A DNA stretch of 64,000 nt from Agapetus fuscipes (taxonomy: Eukaryota > Arthropoda > Insecta > Trichoptera > Glossosomatidae), in assembly GCA_951799405.1 (NCBI GenBank), contig OX637345.1:3162001-3226000 (forward strand). Direction: 5' to 3'. The first letter of the stretch is position 1. Every line of letters begins with the position of its first letter. The position numbers and the translations under genes were made by a program. Below, piece by piece: positions 43,351 through 54,261 of the stretch. The notes beneath the pieces are model-generated. The model searched no databases. It was not told the origin of the DNA and saw nothing but the letters and a program-made list of their open reading frames with translations.

Positions 43351-43668
43351 AATGACACAAAATTTGCTTTTAATATCTGTTTCCGATCATGCCAAAAATA
43401 GGTTGATGTATTGCATTTATTTTAACAAATTAAATAAATAAATAAATTTTGTAAGCTTCACAATACCTATGGCGCTATTAAATAAAATAAATAAATGGTA
43501 AATTGGTAATAAAAAAAAGGTACATAAATAAAAATAAACAATGGCACAGAAAATATTAAAAAATTTGTGAATTCGAACCCAACACTACCAGTTTGAAAAG
43601 CAAACAATTTACCATTAATCTCACGACCGGAAAAAAAACTGTATTTTTCAGTCTAATATCCCAGATCT
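43351..43668. other. Unassigned stretch
   Basis: AT-rich. AATTCGAACCCAACACTACC near 43571 may be a reversed tRNA-like scrap. Confidence 0.35.
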
Positions 43669-44010
43669 ATAATCTAAGTTGCAAAGATATATAACATTTG
43701 ACATTAATATTAAATGCATTCCCACAAGCAGACAGGTATAAGTTCGCGCTTAAACATGCCATATTATGTGGAGCTATCACTGACTGACCACTTATACTGT
43801 AAAAATGGTTCACTTTGCCAATGTCAGCTGCGTTTCAGGGAAGTTTGGCAAAATTGCAGGGCTTATGTTCATTTGACAGTTGGATTTTGTAAGTCCACAT
43901 TTAGCATTTGTAATCGCGAACTTACACGTGTTTGATTATGGGAATGCATTTAATATTAATCTTCATTGTAATATATCTTTGCTACTTAGATTATAGATAA
44001 TAGATATAAG
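43669..44010. repeat. Two family A copies head to head
   Basis: The minus-strand part 43669-43768 (tail to AAACATGCCATATT) abuts a plus-strand copy from about 43785 (ACTGACCACTTATACTGT) to ATTATAGATAATAGATA, forming an imperfect inverted pair with outward tails. Confidence 0.72.
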
Positions 44011-44034
44011 ACAAACAAGCAGCGAACACATCAA

Positions 44035-44262
44035 ATTTTGCAGACAGGAGCCTTGCGGTGGCTGGACCTGGAACAATTTGTCCGTTGGTGTTCGCGCGAA
44101 CCAGCCTACCTGGTGGTAGGCTGGTTCTGAAGGTGGTCCTTCAGAAAGGGACTGAAGACACTGCTTTTCTCCAGAAGCCATGGCGCCCTTGAGATGGTCC
44201 TGGACTATTCAATGGCGCCACAGGAAAGAAATCATCCATCATCATCATCATCAAGCACTAAG
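44035..44262 (+). mobile_element. CR1/L2-like LINE 3' end, second lineage
   Basis: It shares the ATGGCGCCCTTGAGATGGTC block with 39205-39404 and ends in a CATCATCATCATCATC tail. A small duplication of the GGTAGGCTGGTTC word is present. Confidence 0.75.
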
Positions 44263-44655
44263 GAGACGGAATGTTGGGGAGATGAAATAAGAGTGCAAAG
44301 TGGAGACGCATGTGTGGAGTTACTGCCCACCTCTAGCGCAATGTGTAGCTGAATACAAGTAGGTACAAGAAACCACTTTGTTCTCGACCGGAAAACAAGT
44401 TTTATTTTGCGGTAGTTCAGTTTCATCTCAAGGACATCCCAAGGACGGACTTAATTAAAAACAAAATTGGATTAAATCCGTCTCCAAGGACTACTCGACA
44501 CAAAAACCGGAGTCGGTGGTACTATTATGCTAAGTGCATCTCCGAGCGGGGACGGACTATAAAAACTTTCCCTCCCACAAATGGAAAAGTTTTCTTCGGA
44601 GTACATCATTTTCTTCGAGGTTTTTTTTATCTTTCCCTGCAACTGTATTTCCTTC
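44263..44655. other. Unassigned stretch
   Basis: No gene or recognised repeat. Confidence 0.4.
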
Positions 44656-44952
44656 CTGATGAGATATATTAGCTACGCCACTTTCTTCTTCTTTTTGTGC
44701 CACTTCTATCGAAGATCGGCGGTCATCATGGCTATTTTGAATTTGGATGCTCGAAACGGGGACTTGGTGCTTGGTGCCGAACCACTGTCGCAGGTTTTTC
44801 AGCCACGATGTCCTTCAGCGTCCCTGAGATATTCTCACCTCAATCTTACCCTGTGTGATAAGATGAAGGAGACGGTACTTCTCATTTCTGAAAATGTGAC
44901 CGAAGTACATAAGCTTTCTCTGCTGGTTGGCAGGAGCTCATTTGTAGTAGGC
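44656..44952 (-). mobile_element. LINE C-terminal coding fragment
   Basis: On the minus strand it reads QQRKLMYFGHIFRNEKYRLL, then ITQGKIE, a stop, and TSWLKNLRQWFG with HDDRR. This is a common C-terminal signature of RTE-like LINEs in arthropods. The long plus-strand frame over the same bases has no relatives I know and is taken as a shadow. Confidence 0.75.
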
Positions 44953-46251
44953 CACTGTTTGTAGAGATAAAAAAAAATGTGGGTTTGAAATTCAATACCT
45001 GCTAAGTCTAATAAATATTGAATCTATTTCAATGATTGTGCGCGAATTAATTGACTGCTTGTTTTCATATACTTGTTATGATTTTTAGAATTATTAGTAA
45101 GGTTGAGGCTTTAAAAATTGTATTTTTCACTTTTTTATAGAATACAAGCTGTATAGAATACTGGCTTGTCTTATTACTGTATCATGCCACCATACTGGTA
45201 GAGGTGGCCAGTATATCTCCGCAGGTGTGTCTCCACCCTTTGGAATGTAAGCAAAACATTTATTTTTGTGTGTGAATGTGTTTTGTAAAAAAATTACAAT
45301 TTCGTCTTTTAACTCGTCAGTTAACAAGGTCAACTGCATTTTTTTTAAATATTAACTGACGAAAATAAATGCTTCAATTTATTCGGAGGGTAGTTTTACT
45401 CAATAGTAGTATTTTAAAATATTTTCCATATGATTGCTGTGAAAAAACTAAAGAAAAAAAAAAAAACGCGATTAGTAGGTACTATGAGTGCGGATTCTCA
45501 TTTCGGCACTGGGGATGTTAAAGGTGGTATGAAGCTGACCACCCAAGATGTTAAAAAATAATCTCTAATAGATTCAACAAAAGAAATATCTTTAACCATT
45601 AAAAACAATAAATTCCGTATTCTTCTTAACCTCTCTTTCAAGCCTATTCGCAGAAAACAAAACGAATCGTACAGGTGAAAAATTGCAGTATTTTAAAATT
45701 TTGCATGTTTTTGGATGTCGCACACAAACAATTTTGCAGACCTTCCATGTTGCCCCGAGGGAGTCAAGTTAATACAAAAATTAAATAATAATAAAGATAC
45801 CTTAAAGGGAGGGGGCAGTAGGCTGTACAAAACGGCTTAAAATGAAACTCCAAGCAGATCTTGTTAAGATATGAAAATTGTAAAGGGCGCCAATCAGCGG
45901 AATGGGCGCGAAGCTATGGCAGAACAAAATGTAGAAATATGGAGATGGCAGGTTTGCTAACTGTGACGGCAGATTAAAATGAAGTAGGGCTTCGAATTAT
46001 TATGGAAATGTTTTATTTAATGGGTCATTGAAAGTAATAGAGTTGACATTTTAAATTTAAAATTAAAGTAAATTTAGATTAAGAAATTACAAATTAATAA
46101 TGTATGGATAAAAGACAAAGTTTTCTTTACGAGCTGATTTATTGTCTCGAGCACTCTCGATGTTATAACACCATTATCGAGAGAACAACTAACAGATGTA
46201 AAATTTCAAATGTGGATTCCGGAAAAAGTTTTCAATCTACCTTTACAAAAA
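44953..46251. other. Unassigned stretch
   Basis: No gene is recognised. A family A scrap (GGTATGAAGCTGACCACCCA) lies at about 45525. Confidence 0.4.
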
Positions 46252-46632
46252 AAAAAGTCATCTACTTTTACCAAAAACTGCTTTTACTTAAAATAAAGTC
46301 ATCTGTTTTAACTAGAAAAAGTCATCTGCTTTTACTACAAAAATTCATACGCTTTTACCGTGAAAAAGTCATCAGCTTGTACCAAAAACAGTCATCTAAC
46401 TTTTACCAAAAAACGTCATCTTCTTTTACTGAAAAACGTCATCTACTTTTACCAAAAAAAAGTCATCTACTTTTACCAAAAAAAAAAGTCATCTACTTTT
46501 ACCAAAAAAGACATCATCTACTTTAACCAAAAAACGTCATCTACTTTTACCAACAAAAAAAGCATCAGCTCTTACCTAAAACAGTCATCTGATTTTACTA
46601 TAAAAAAGGTATCTGCTTTTACCAAAAAAAAG
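46252..46632 (+). repeat. About 16-unit minisatellite of roughly 24 bp
   Basis: The unit is GTCATCTACTTTTACCAAAA with a variable A run. Central units are near-identical and edge units are degenerate. The apparent Lys/Ser/Phe-rich frames across it are products of the repeat. Confidence 0.85.
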
Positions 46633-46787
46633 TTTTAAAAAATCGGTCACAAAATTGGCACTGACTAGCAAAAAACAAGCACGTCGATGGCTCTTGTTGT
46701 ATGATTCACATAAAAACAGCGTTCAACAAACGAAACATACAAGTTTAAATTTATTTTAGAGAGGAATACAAAGAGTAGTAAAATGTC

Positions 46788-47020
46788 GATACATTAAAGG
46801 TAAAACTGAATAAGTGACACATTAAGCTAACACAGCCTTTTTTCCTATTTTCTACAAAAGAAAACACTAATAAAGTGTGAAAATCCTGCAGTTTCAAAGT
46901 TCTTCATGAGCACTTCTTCTTATTAGTTCACTCACTATGAGGAGTTCCACCCCATAAAATGTTTGATCCACGATTTCTCAAATCAGTGAATCAGCACTAG
47001 TTCAGTTTTACCTACAGTAT
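46788..47020 (+). mobile_element. MITE-H copy 3
   Basis: Inverted ends AGGTAAAACTGAA (left) and TTCAGTTTTACCT (right) enclose about 210 bp shared with 21283-21548. Confidence 0.7.
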
Positions 47021-47319
47021 TTTTTTTAGATATGTGTAACATTGCAACTTAGATTATAGATTGTTACATGCCCCACATCTGTCCTAGTTTTTTTTTTTTT
47101 TCTCTCTGAAAGGAGCTTATTCATGCTGGAGCTGAATGCGCCATTAGTCAGTTAATCAGGCCTCTTGAAATGCGGTCCGCGTACGGGAGACATGTCTGTA
47201 TGGATGCGAAAATGCATGTCGTTTTCCATGTACAAAAAGCACATCTAAAATATATACCTGTCTTGTGTTGAATTTCAATGTGATACTAAAAGTACAATAC
47301 TAACCTTGGTAGTAACATA
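47021..47319. other. Family A tail scrap and unassigned DNA
   Basis: 47028-47065 is a family A tail (TTGCAACTTAGATTATAGAT). The rest is unassigned. Confidence 0.45.
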
Positions 47320-47578
47320 TATAATCTATAATCTAAGTTGCAAGGATATATTACAATTTAAAGCTCATATCAAATGCATGCTCACAAACAAACACTTGTA
47401 GTTCGCGCTTACAAATGCTGAATGTGTACTTACAAATAAAATCCAAACCTCCAATAAACATAAGCCCTACAACTATTGCCGACCTTCCCTGACACAGGGG
47501 TGACATTTGCAAAGCGAACCATTCTTTGTAGTATGGGTGGTCAGCCTCATACCAACCTATGAGTCAAGGAATATTTAA
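47320..47578 (-). repeat. Family A copy, full length
   Basis: ATATAATCTATAATCTAAGT to CCTATGAGTCAAGGAA. Confidence 0.8.
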
Positions 47579-47659
47579 TAACTAATTACATAACTATGTA
47601 AAATTTCTTTTTATCTAAAATATACATTGCGCCATGACAGAGTGGTGTTATTTTGATTA

Positions 47660-48291
47660 GCAACTAAACTACACATATAGTGTAACTTCTTGCCATCATT
47701 ACATTTTTTTGTAGTTTATTTTTCTTGTTTTTTATAATAGGTGACTACCAGGTTTATGTAACGTTGCCTATTTTTTGGTGTATTTGATTTTCCGTTTGTA
47801 ACCTTTTTTTTGTATAGCTTGTCGCGTATTGCACTCACCGCGTGACCATGCTGCAATAAAAAAATATAATTATCATTATTATTAATCCCGAAGTGGTTGC
47901 ATTTGGTGATTCAGGGCTTATTTATTTTTACAGGTTAGTCCGGTCGATAGCTTACAACAACTGGGTCTTGCTTGAGAATTGGCGCTTTCTACAGCGACGA
48001 CCAAGCTCGCAGAGGGCTCTTGAGGTGTGATACACACAAAAACAGCGCTCACCAAGTAAATTATCGTAATATTATTATTATTTTTATTACCAGGTTTATA
48101 TAACATTGATTATTTTTTGTAATTTTTGGTGTATTTGATTTTCCGTTTGTAACCTTTTTCTTGTATGGCTGGTCGCGTATTGCACCCACCGCGTGACCGT
48201 GATGGAATTTTTTTTTTATTATTAATCCTGAAGGGGTTGCATGTGGTGATTCAGGGCCTATTTATTTTTACAGGTTAGTCCGGTCGATAGC
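47660..48291. repeat. About 205-bp duplication (LINE-like tail plus SINE C) split by a SINE B tail
   Basis: Segments 47747-47951 and 48088-48291 are direct copies: ACCAGGTTTATGTAACGTTG, GTATTTGATTTTCCGTTTGT, a CACCGCGTGACC block, a TTATTATTAATCC stretch, then reversed SINE C and the start of a forward SINE C. Between them (47951-48087) is a plus-strand SINE B body with the second tail. The left copy is itself inside a reversed SINE C (TGTAACTTCTTGCC at 47680). Confidence 0.65.
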
Positions 48292-48573
48292 TCAGTTGGT
48301 AGAGTGCTTGCGTTCCATGCCGTGAGCTCGGGTTACAATCCCACTTAGGGTGTTTGAAAAGATTTCCCGTTTCGATTTTTATTTCCACCCCCAAATAAAA
48401 CCGGCAAGGTTTACTCAGCCTTCACAATGAATGAGTACCAGCCCCCTCGGGAGCTGGGGAACCCCCACTTCAACTGTGGTTGGCGTGAGGCCGGCCCCTT
48501 TCCTGTAAAAAAAAAAAATTCCACTTGCCACATGCAATTTCGGGAATAACGCGGCAAGAAGTTACAGTACATG
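48276..48573 (+). repeat. SINE C copy, full length
   Basis: GTCCGGTCGATAGCTCAGTT (A box), GGGTTACAATCCCACTTAGG, CCCTCGGGAGCTGGGGAACC, and an end GCAAGAAGTTACAGTACATG. Confidence 0.82.
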
Positions 48574-48579
48574 CGTAAA

Positions 48580-48840
48580 TCTAAATATAATCTAAATCTA
48601 AGCTGCAAAGATATATATCATTTAAGATTCATATTAAACGCATTCCTACAAGCAGATATGTATAATTACTACACTAACACATGCCGCGTGTGGACCTACA
48701 ATATAAAAACCCAATCTCAGATGAACATAAGCCCTGCAACTCTTGCCGACCTTCCCTGAAACAGGAGTGACATTTGCAAAGTGAACCATTTTTTACAGTA
48801 TGGGTGGTCAGCCTCATACCAACCTATAAGTCAAGGAATA
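48580..48840 (-). repeat. Family A copy, full length
   Basis: AAATCTAAGCTGCAAAGATA to CCTATAAGTCAAGGAA. Confidence 0.8.
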
Positions 48841-48899
48841 GTAGCTTAGTTAAATGAATAAAATTAATAATGAAATAATAAGTAATAATGGAATAACTT

Positions 48900-49225
48900 G
48901 GACCGGTCCGTAGTCCGTAGTGGCAACACTTCGGACTCGCAAATGGAAGGTTGTGGATTCGGATCCCGGCGGAGCACAAAAATATACCATTTATATTTCG
49001 AATGTGCTCTTCGCTGGGTTGAAAAATTCATAAACCTTTACCAATGACCGGTCACCAAAGGTCCATCCAGCCTTACAGCAACTGGGTCTTGCTTGAGTAT
49101 TGGCGCTGTGTAGCGACGACCAAGCTCGTACACCTCTGCGGCACTACAACAAGTGTCATAGACCCCTAGAGTCTTTAGAATCTAGGGAGTCTCCCGCACA
49201 GGATTTCCTTAAAAAAAAAAAAAAT
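48900..49225 (+). repeat. SINE B, poly(A)-tail type
   Basis: A clean copy from GACCGGTCCGTAGTCCGTAG to the A tail at 49211-49224. The 5S head is absent. Confidence 0.87.
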
Positions 49226-49799
49226 AATAATAATATCCAGGAACAAAAATTAAACTTGAAAGTATGAATTCACATAATAAAGTACCTACAATATGAACCA
49301 AGCAATAAAGTTTCCGAAAGCACTCTCGAGGAGAGAAGTCTTTGAGAGAAGACCGCAATTCTTCTTTGACGATTGATCTTCGTGAAGAGTCTGGAAGTTT
49401 CTGAAGGACCGTCGTCTTCTACTCTCGCCCGGAGGCAGGAGGAACTCTTCGGATATCTGAAGAGGAAGACGCCGTGAGCGCCAAGAAATATTATTGTGTT
49501 TTTTTCTCGTTGCTCATAAGGTAAATGCTATGAAGTTGCTTTTTGTTTATGGATAAAGCATCCATTATAACGATTGAAGTTTTTTTTTGTGTAAGTTTTT
49601 TCAATGTCACCCCCAGTTGTGCCTTGACCATAAAAGTGTCAAAAGGGAGGATGGGATTTTCTCTGTTTGGCGATACAAACTCCCAATTTTTGTTGACGTT
49701 TTTTGTAGGTACATTTGATATGTGAGTGATTAACCCAAAAAATCTTCTTTATTTTTAAATGATTTATGTGAAAAGTGAGACTTTTAGAAAATGCATGAA
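49226..49799. other. Unassigned stretch with a GC-richer patch
   Basis: 49325-49485 is purine- and GC-rich (CTTCGTGAAGAGTCTGGAAG). I find no convincing frame or repeat match. Confidence 0.35.
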
Positions 49800-50230
49800 A
49801 CAATGACAGTAGATAATGTGACAAAACAACATAAGAAAAACATCACATACCAAAACACCACATAGCTAAAACAGAACATACTATAAACGGCACATGAAAG
49901 AAAATCACATGACAAAATATCAGAAACGTCTTGTGATGTTTTGTCATTTTGATGTACTTTTCTTTGATGTTTTATCATTGTGATTTACTTTCCTGTGATG
50001 TTTTGTCTTGTGATGTTTTGTGATTGTGATGTACTTTCCTGTGATGTTTTGTCTTGTGATGTTTTGTCATTGTGATGTACTTTCCTCTGATGTTTTATCA
50101 TTTTGATGTACTTTCCTGTGATGTTTTGTCATTGTAATGTAATGTTTTGTCATGTGACGTTCTGTCATGTGCTGTTATATCATGTGTCATTCCCTCATGT
50201 GGTGTTTTTATCTCCGTGTTGTTCTAACAT
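49800..50230. repeat. Minisatellite foldback 1
   Basis: A left arm of ACATCAC/ATGACAAAA words (49800-49920) is answered by a right arm of the complementary TTTTGTCATTGTGATGTACT unit of about 31 bp (49930-50225). The sequence AACAGAACATACTATAAACG near the centre is shared with 52840-53285. Confidence 0.7.
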
Positions 50231-51491
50231 GGAGTCCAGTTTTTTTTTTTAAATATTTTATTTCAAAACAGTTTTAATCATTCAGTTACAATATTATAAG
50301 TATTACACATGAGATTACAGAAAAAAAACATAATATGAAGTTGCTTTTTGCATAGCAGTTTAATGTGCGGCGATCCGTAAATTGATATTTTTAATTCAAG
50401 ACGGCTGAACTTTGCTCCAGCGCGCACCAGTGCAGTAACGTGGGATGAGAAATGGGCAGGTAAACAAAGAGAGACAAAGCCACGGGGGAGAAGAAAGAAA
50501 ATGTGGGCAGAAAAGGAGGGGAGAGGACCGTGGGGGGCAGGTGGGGGAAGCAAGCTGGCCTTCCACTTTTTATTCCACGTTTCTGAGTGGCGTGAGAAAT
50601 GGCACGGCCGAAATAATTTCAACTCCTAGTATTTACATTCTATAAAAACTCAACCATAGCGTGAAAAAATAAATACACTGAAACCAAAGCAACGCCTTCA
50701 GTGAACGTTTAGATTCTGTATATATATTTTTTTGGAAACACTATGTTCGAGATTTAAACGAAGAGTTCATCGCGGAGTGGAAGAGAAATGTGACAAAAAA
50801 TTCACTCTCCAATATCAAAGGTAGAGTATTTTATTGAGCTTAAAGTTTTTTGTGGATTTTTTTTGAAGTCTGATGTTTATACTTTGTAAGGTTGGAAATA
50901 AGAGGCACAAGCTACACAATTTTGGTTTAAAACGTGGTAAAATCAAAATGCCGGTCACGTTTGACTGGTACAAGTTATTGAAAAATAACACGACTGGTTT
51001 AAGTTATCAATTGATATATGATTTTATCAAAAACATAGTTATCGAATCCATTACGAGTTAGTGTTTAGAATTAATACAGCAGCATAAAATTATCGTATCA
51101 ATTAAAAAACATGATTTATTTGGACACTGATTTCCTCTCTACACTTCGAAAATTTACGTTTTTTTCGGTTCAAATGTACAACACTCTATACACTCACGAA
51201 ATTATGTTTCTCCTAAATCTAAATTAATAAAAGTTTACAGGTACTCTGCAATTTGTATTTTTTTTATAAAGATAGGAGGCGAGATAGGTATATCTTTTCA
51301 TGATTTAAAAATAATTACAAATTTAAAAGGCACTTACCCACACGTTGTGAAGAGCTGAAAATTATTATTTTCTCTAAAAAATAAAACATTTGTAACGATC
51401 TTTTTTTTCGTGACAAATAAAACGAATTCTCTTTGTTTTCATGTTACAAAGAGCAACAGAGATAAATAAATAAAAAAACACAATTTTATTG
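50231..51491. other. Presumed intron DNA, no recognised element
   Basis: No gene or known repeat. A purine-rich tract (50455-50550, GGGGAGAAGAAAGAAAATGT) stands out from the AT-rich surroundings. Confidence 0.4.
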
Positions 51492-51501
51492 AAAAGGATA
51501 T
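51492..51501 (-). promoter_or_regulatory. U12-type (AT-AC) splice donor
   Basis: On the minus strand the ten bases after the exon read ATATCCTTTT, which matches the minor-spliceosome donor consensus RTATCCTTT at every position. No GT donor lies between the last conserved codon and the in-frame stop, so this is the only sensible exon end. Confidence 0.75.
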
Positions 51502-51785
51502 GGATTGGTGATCAGCATCAAGCACCAGTTTCTTGGCCTCGTTTCCTGGTCCATGTACTTGAGGGCGATCTCCGCAAACCCTGGATAAGGAAGCTCTGGT
51601 CCACCCGTGGAACTGCTGGACCCCGTGGAACCGCTGGAGCCAGTTCCACTCCCAGACATGGAATTCCTGCCTCCTCCACCATCCGATTCCCCGCCCTGGG
51701 AGTCAGAAGCTCTTCCAGAACTTGAATTGGAAGTGGATCCTCTGCCTCCATCCACTGGACCGTCACGATATCCATAGTACGACAT
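51502..51785 (-). CDS. Voltage-gated calcium channel alpha-1 (T-type), first coding exon
   Basis: This exon encodes the cytoplasmic N-terminus of a plasma-membrane, low-voltage-activated calcium channel. It has 94 codons plus two bases: MSYYGYRDGP, a Gly/Ser-rich low-complexity stretch (about 14-61), then GPELPYPGFAEIALKY and RPRNWCLMLITNP (82-94). Known T-type channels have PRxWCLRLVxNP there, directly before WFE and the first transmembrane helix, and the exon stops at that NP/WFE point. An in-frame TGA five codons upstream supports ATG 51785. Reading on would give PYPFQ and a stop, so splicing at the U12 donor is needed. Later exons should lie at lower coordinates, and none is recognised, so the first intron probably exceeds 51 kb. 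Another Cav class or a duplicated exon is less likely. Confidence 0.78.
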
Positions 51786-52704
51786 AATTTTTTTTAGTCA
51801 CCAAGTGACATTACAAATTAATATTATTTTAAATACATTATTATTTATTTAGTCACTACACGGCACTGGTTTTGTTTATTTTAAACACAAGTGATGCATT
51901 TTTTTAACATTTTAAAAATTAAATATTTTTTAATGGTAATTAAAAATACGCCACTGGTATTTTTATTTATTTGTTACACATAAGCAAAATCCATATCGTT
52001 TTGTATTTGAAATAATTTATACAATTTATTGTATGCCTACACATTTTTTAAAGAAAATATATATTCTTAAATTGAAATAACAGTCCTATTTTTTTCATAA
52101 TTTTTACTAAGAAAATATTTTTTACATTTAATTTTCATTATGGCAAAATTAAAAGCAGCGAAGTTTGAAGCAAAAAATAAATAACTATTTTAACATGAGA
52201 ATTACATTTTAATTTTTAATTTTATTAATTTAATTCCTAAAAGATGTTTTTATTTTAATCACATTTGCCGTACTGAATTGTGAAAAATTGCACCTGCAAC
52301 AAACAAAAAACAAATATTAAAATCAATCAGTCATAGTGAGACCTAGTTAAAATTATTTACCAGGCAACGGTTAATTAACGAGCACTGTCAAAAAAACTTT
52401 GTTAATTTATCTCTCTTTTTTCATTGCATTCCGATTACGTACGTGGTACGTGCATTACTATGGCAAAAAGTGTATCTAAAATTTCATACTGAGGAACTCA
52501 ATCTAAGCCAATACTAACTCAGATGATTTTGTACAAACAATGTGTATGATTCATGAATAGCTTCGATTTCATACAAATTAGGGAGGGTGGGGTAAAATTG
52601 GCTAAAGCTTTTCAACTGTCAACATAACTGTGTACTTTTTTCAGCAACTGTGTTTTTTTTTCAAATTAATAATTTAGATAAATAATTAATAAACAAGCCT
52701 GTTA
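51786..52704. other. 5' flank or 5' UTR of the channel gene
   Basis: Very AT-rich DNA with no recognised repeat in the first 700 bases, unusually clean for this window. This is the expected position of the 5' UTR and proximal promoter. No specific promoter element can be called. Confidence 0.35.
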
Positions 52705-52800
52705 CTTTTCACTACTGTCACTAGTTTACTAAGACCATAAAGTTTAAGAAACAAAAACGGTAGGTTTAGGTTATAAAACACTCTTAAATTATTCTCATCT
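52705..52800. repeat. MITE-E fragment, diverged
   Basis: CTAAGACCATAAAGTTTAAG then AAACAAAAACGGTAGGT matches the interior of MITE-E (compare 4679-4715). Confidence 0.55.
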
Positions 52801-52839
52801 GTATAATATGACCCGTCTGGTGACAGTATAAAACGGCAG

Positions 52840-53285
52840 ATGACATAGCGACACATGACAGAACAATACAATGACAGGACATCACATTACAAAAAATTGC
52901 CATGACAAAACATCAAAGAAAAATACATCACAATGACAAAACATCACAAGACAAGATGTTTGTGATGCTATTTTCATGTCCCGAAAAAAACATGACAAAA
53001 CCTTAAAAAAACAAAATCACGATGACAATACATCACATGACAAATCATTACAATGACAAAACATCACAGGAAAAGACATTACAATGACAAAACATCACAT
53101 GACAAAACATGACATATCTAAAACAGAACATACCATGAACGGCACATGAAAATTGTGATGTTTTATCATGTGATGTTCTTTCATGCGCCGTTCTGTCATG
53201 CGTCGTTCTGTCATGTGTCGTTTTACCATGTATTATTATATCATATGTAGTTTTGTCACTGCGTCGTTCTAATAAGCAACAGACC
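52840..53285. repeat. Minisatellite foldback 2
   Basis: Left arm of CATCACAATGACAAAACATC units (52850-53115), centre AACAGAACATACCATGAACG, right arm of TGTGATGTTTTATCATGTGA and TTCTGTCATG words (53155-53275). It is the same family as 49800-50230. Confidence 0.7.
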
Positions 53286-53504
53286 TGTCTTGCTCCACCC
53301 TCCTCTACATTACATTAAGTATATTTTTGTTTTCCATATAATAAACACATTCATCCGGCTGGTTCGGCCGCGCACTGAAATTCTGTTTAACCACATGTGG
53401 CGTCCGAAATATACTTTGTGTTTCATACTTTAGTCATATTTCTAAAGAAGCATGTTCCTTATGTTTTCAGCCGTTTTTTCTCGTAATAATCTAAAAAAGC
53501 AATG

Positions 53505-53612
53505 AGTCTTGCTTGAGTATTTGACGCTTTCTGTAGCAATGACTAAGGCGCTCATAGGGCTCTTGAGGTGTGATTTACACAAGAGCATCGCTCATCAAAT
53601 CAATAACCCTTA
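53505..53612 (+). repeat. SINE B tail fragment, second-tail type
   Basis: GTCTTGCTTGAGTATTTGAC through GCTCTTGAGGTGTGATTTAC and CGCTCATCAAATCAATA. Confidence 0.65.
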
Positions 53613-53624
53613 ACTTTATTCTTA

Positions 53625-53890
53625 TTTTTTAATATTATAATTTTTAGGATTAATTCAAAATTAAACACTGTTTATTTTCCCTTATATAATTTATATAAAA
53701 AGTTTAAAATAAAGAATAAAAAAATACTAACGTTTTCGACCTTAGGTCATCATCAGGTAGGAGGAATCTTACCTGATGATGACCGTTACGTTAGTAAATT
53801 AAAAAATAAAATTAAACTTTTTAAATAAATTATATAAGTGAAAATAAACAGTGTTTGATTTGAATTAATCCTAAAAATTATAATATTAAA
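53625..53890. mobile_element. Foldback element, AT-rich arms
   Basis: The arms share AATATTATAATTTTTAGGAT and AAACACTGTTTATTTTC (left) with their complements (right) over about 120 bases. The centre has CCTGATGATGACC twice, inverted. The left arm keeps the full core (on the minus strand GATGACCTAAGGTCGAAAAC); the right arm has lost it. Confidence 0.75.
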
Positions 53891-53984
53891 CAATATAAAT
53901 TTTCACAGTGTTAATACACAAAAAATACGTAATATAATTTATTCTTATTATTATTAAGTTATTGTAACTTAAAAATTACTTCCA

Positions 53985-54245
53985 CACTTCGACTTTGGTG
54001 TATGGAAGTGAAGCATGGACAGTGAATGAGGGTGAAATGAGTGAAGTATGTACGGTGAAAATGAAGCATTTGAGAAGCATGATAGGGAAAGTGAGCGCAA
54101 GAGAAGAAAATGCATGAAAAAGGTGATGGATATGAATGATTGAAAGAGGTATGTAAGGAAAGGAAGAAATGGAGGCAGCTCTACAAAGGCTCTGGCCACC
54201 TTTAGCGGAATGGTGACAGAGTAGCAGTAACAGTTACAATACAGT
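53985..54245 (+). mobile_element. RTE LINE 3' end with internal deletions
   Basis: YGSEAWTVNEGEMSEVCTVK and HLRSMIGK match the 947-codon element near its residues 800-830. Then the sequence jumps to the end (ERKKWRQLYKGSGHL) and a CAGTAACAGTTACAATACAG tail. Confidence 0.75.
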
Positions 54246-54261
54246 TTCATTACTTCACTTT

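Noticed and set aside
44581..44964. 127-codon plus-strand frame with hydrophobic N-terminus
   Set aside because: The opposite strand carries a clear LINE C-terminal signature (YFGHIFRNEKYRLL), so this frame is a shadow.
46252..46632. CRISPR-like array
   Set aside because: The repeats are contiguous and degenerate without unique spacers, and the window is eukaryotic.
46104..46638. Overlapping frames of 140 and 92 codons
   Set aside because: They are mostly read-through of the 24-bp minisatellite, with no family resemblance.
51486..51501. Exon continuing to the TAA stop (PYPFQ)
   Set aside because: It would truncate a channel before its first membrane helix; the U12 donor consensus starts exactly at this point.
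51518..51775. Alternative minus-strand frame across the channel exon
   Set aside because: The other frame holds the conserved RPRNWC motif and a supported start; this one is a shadow of the low-complexity stretch.
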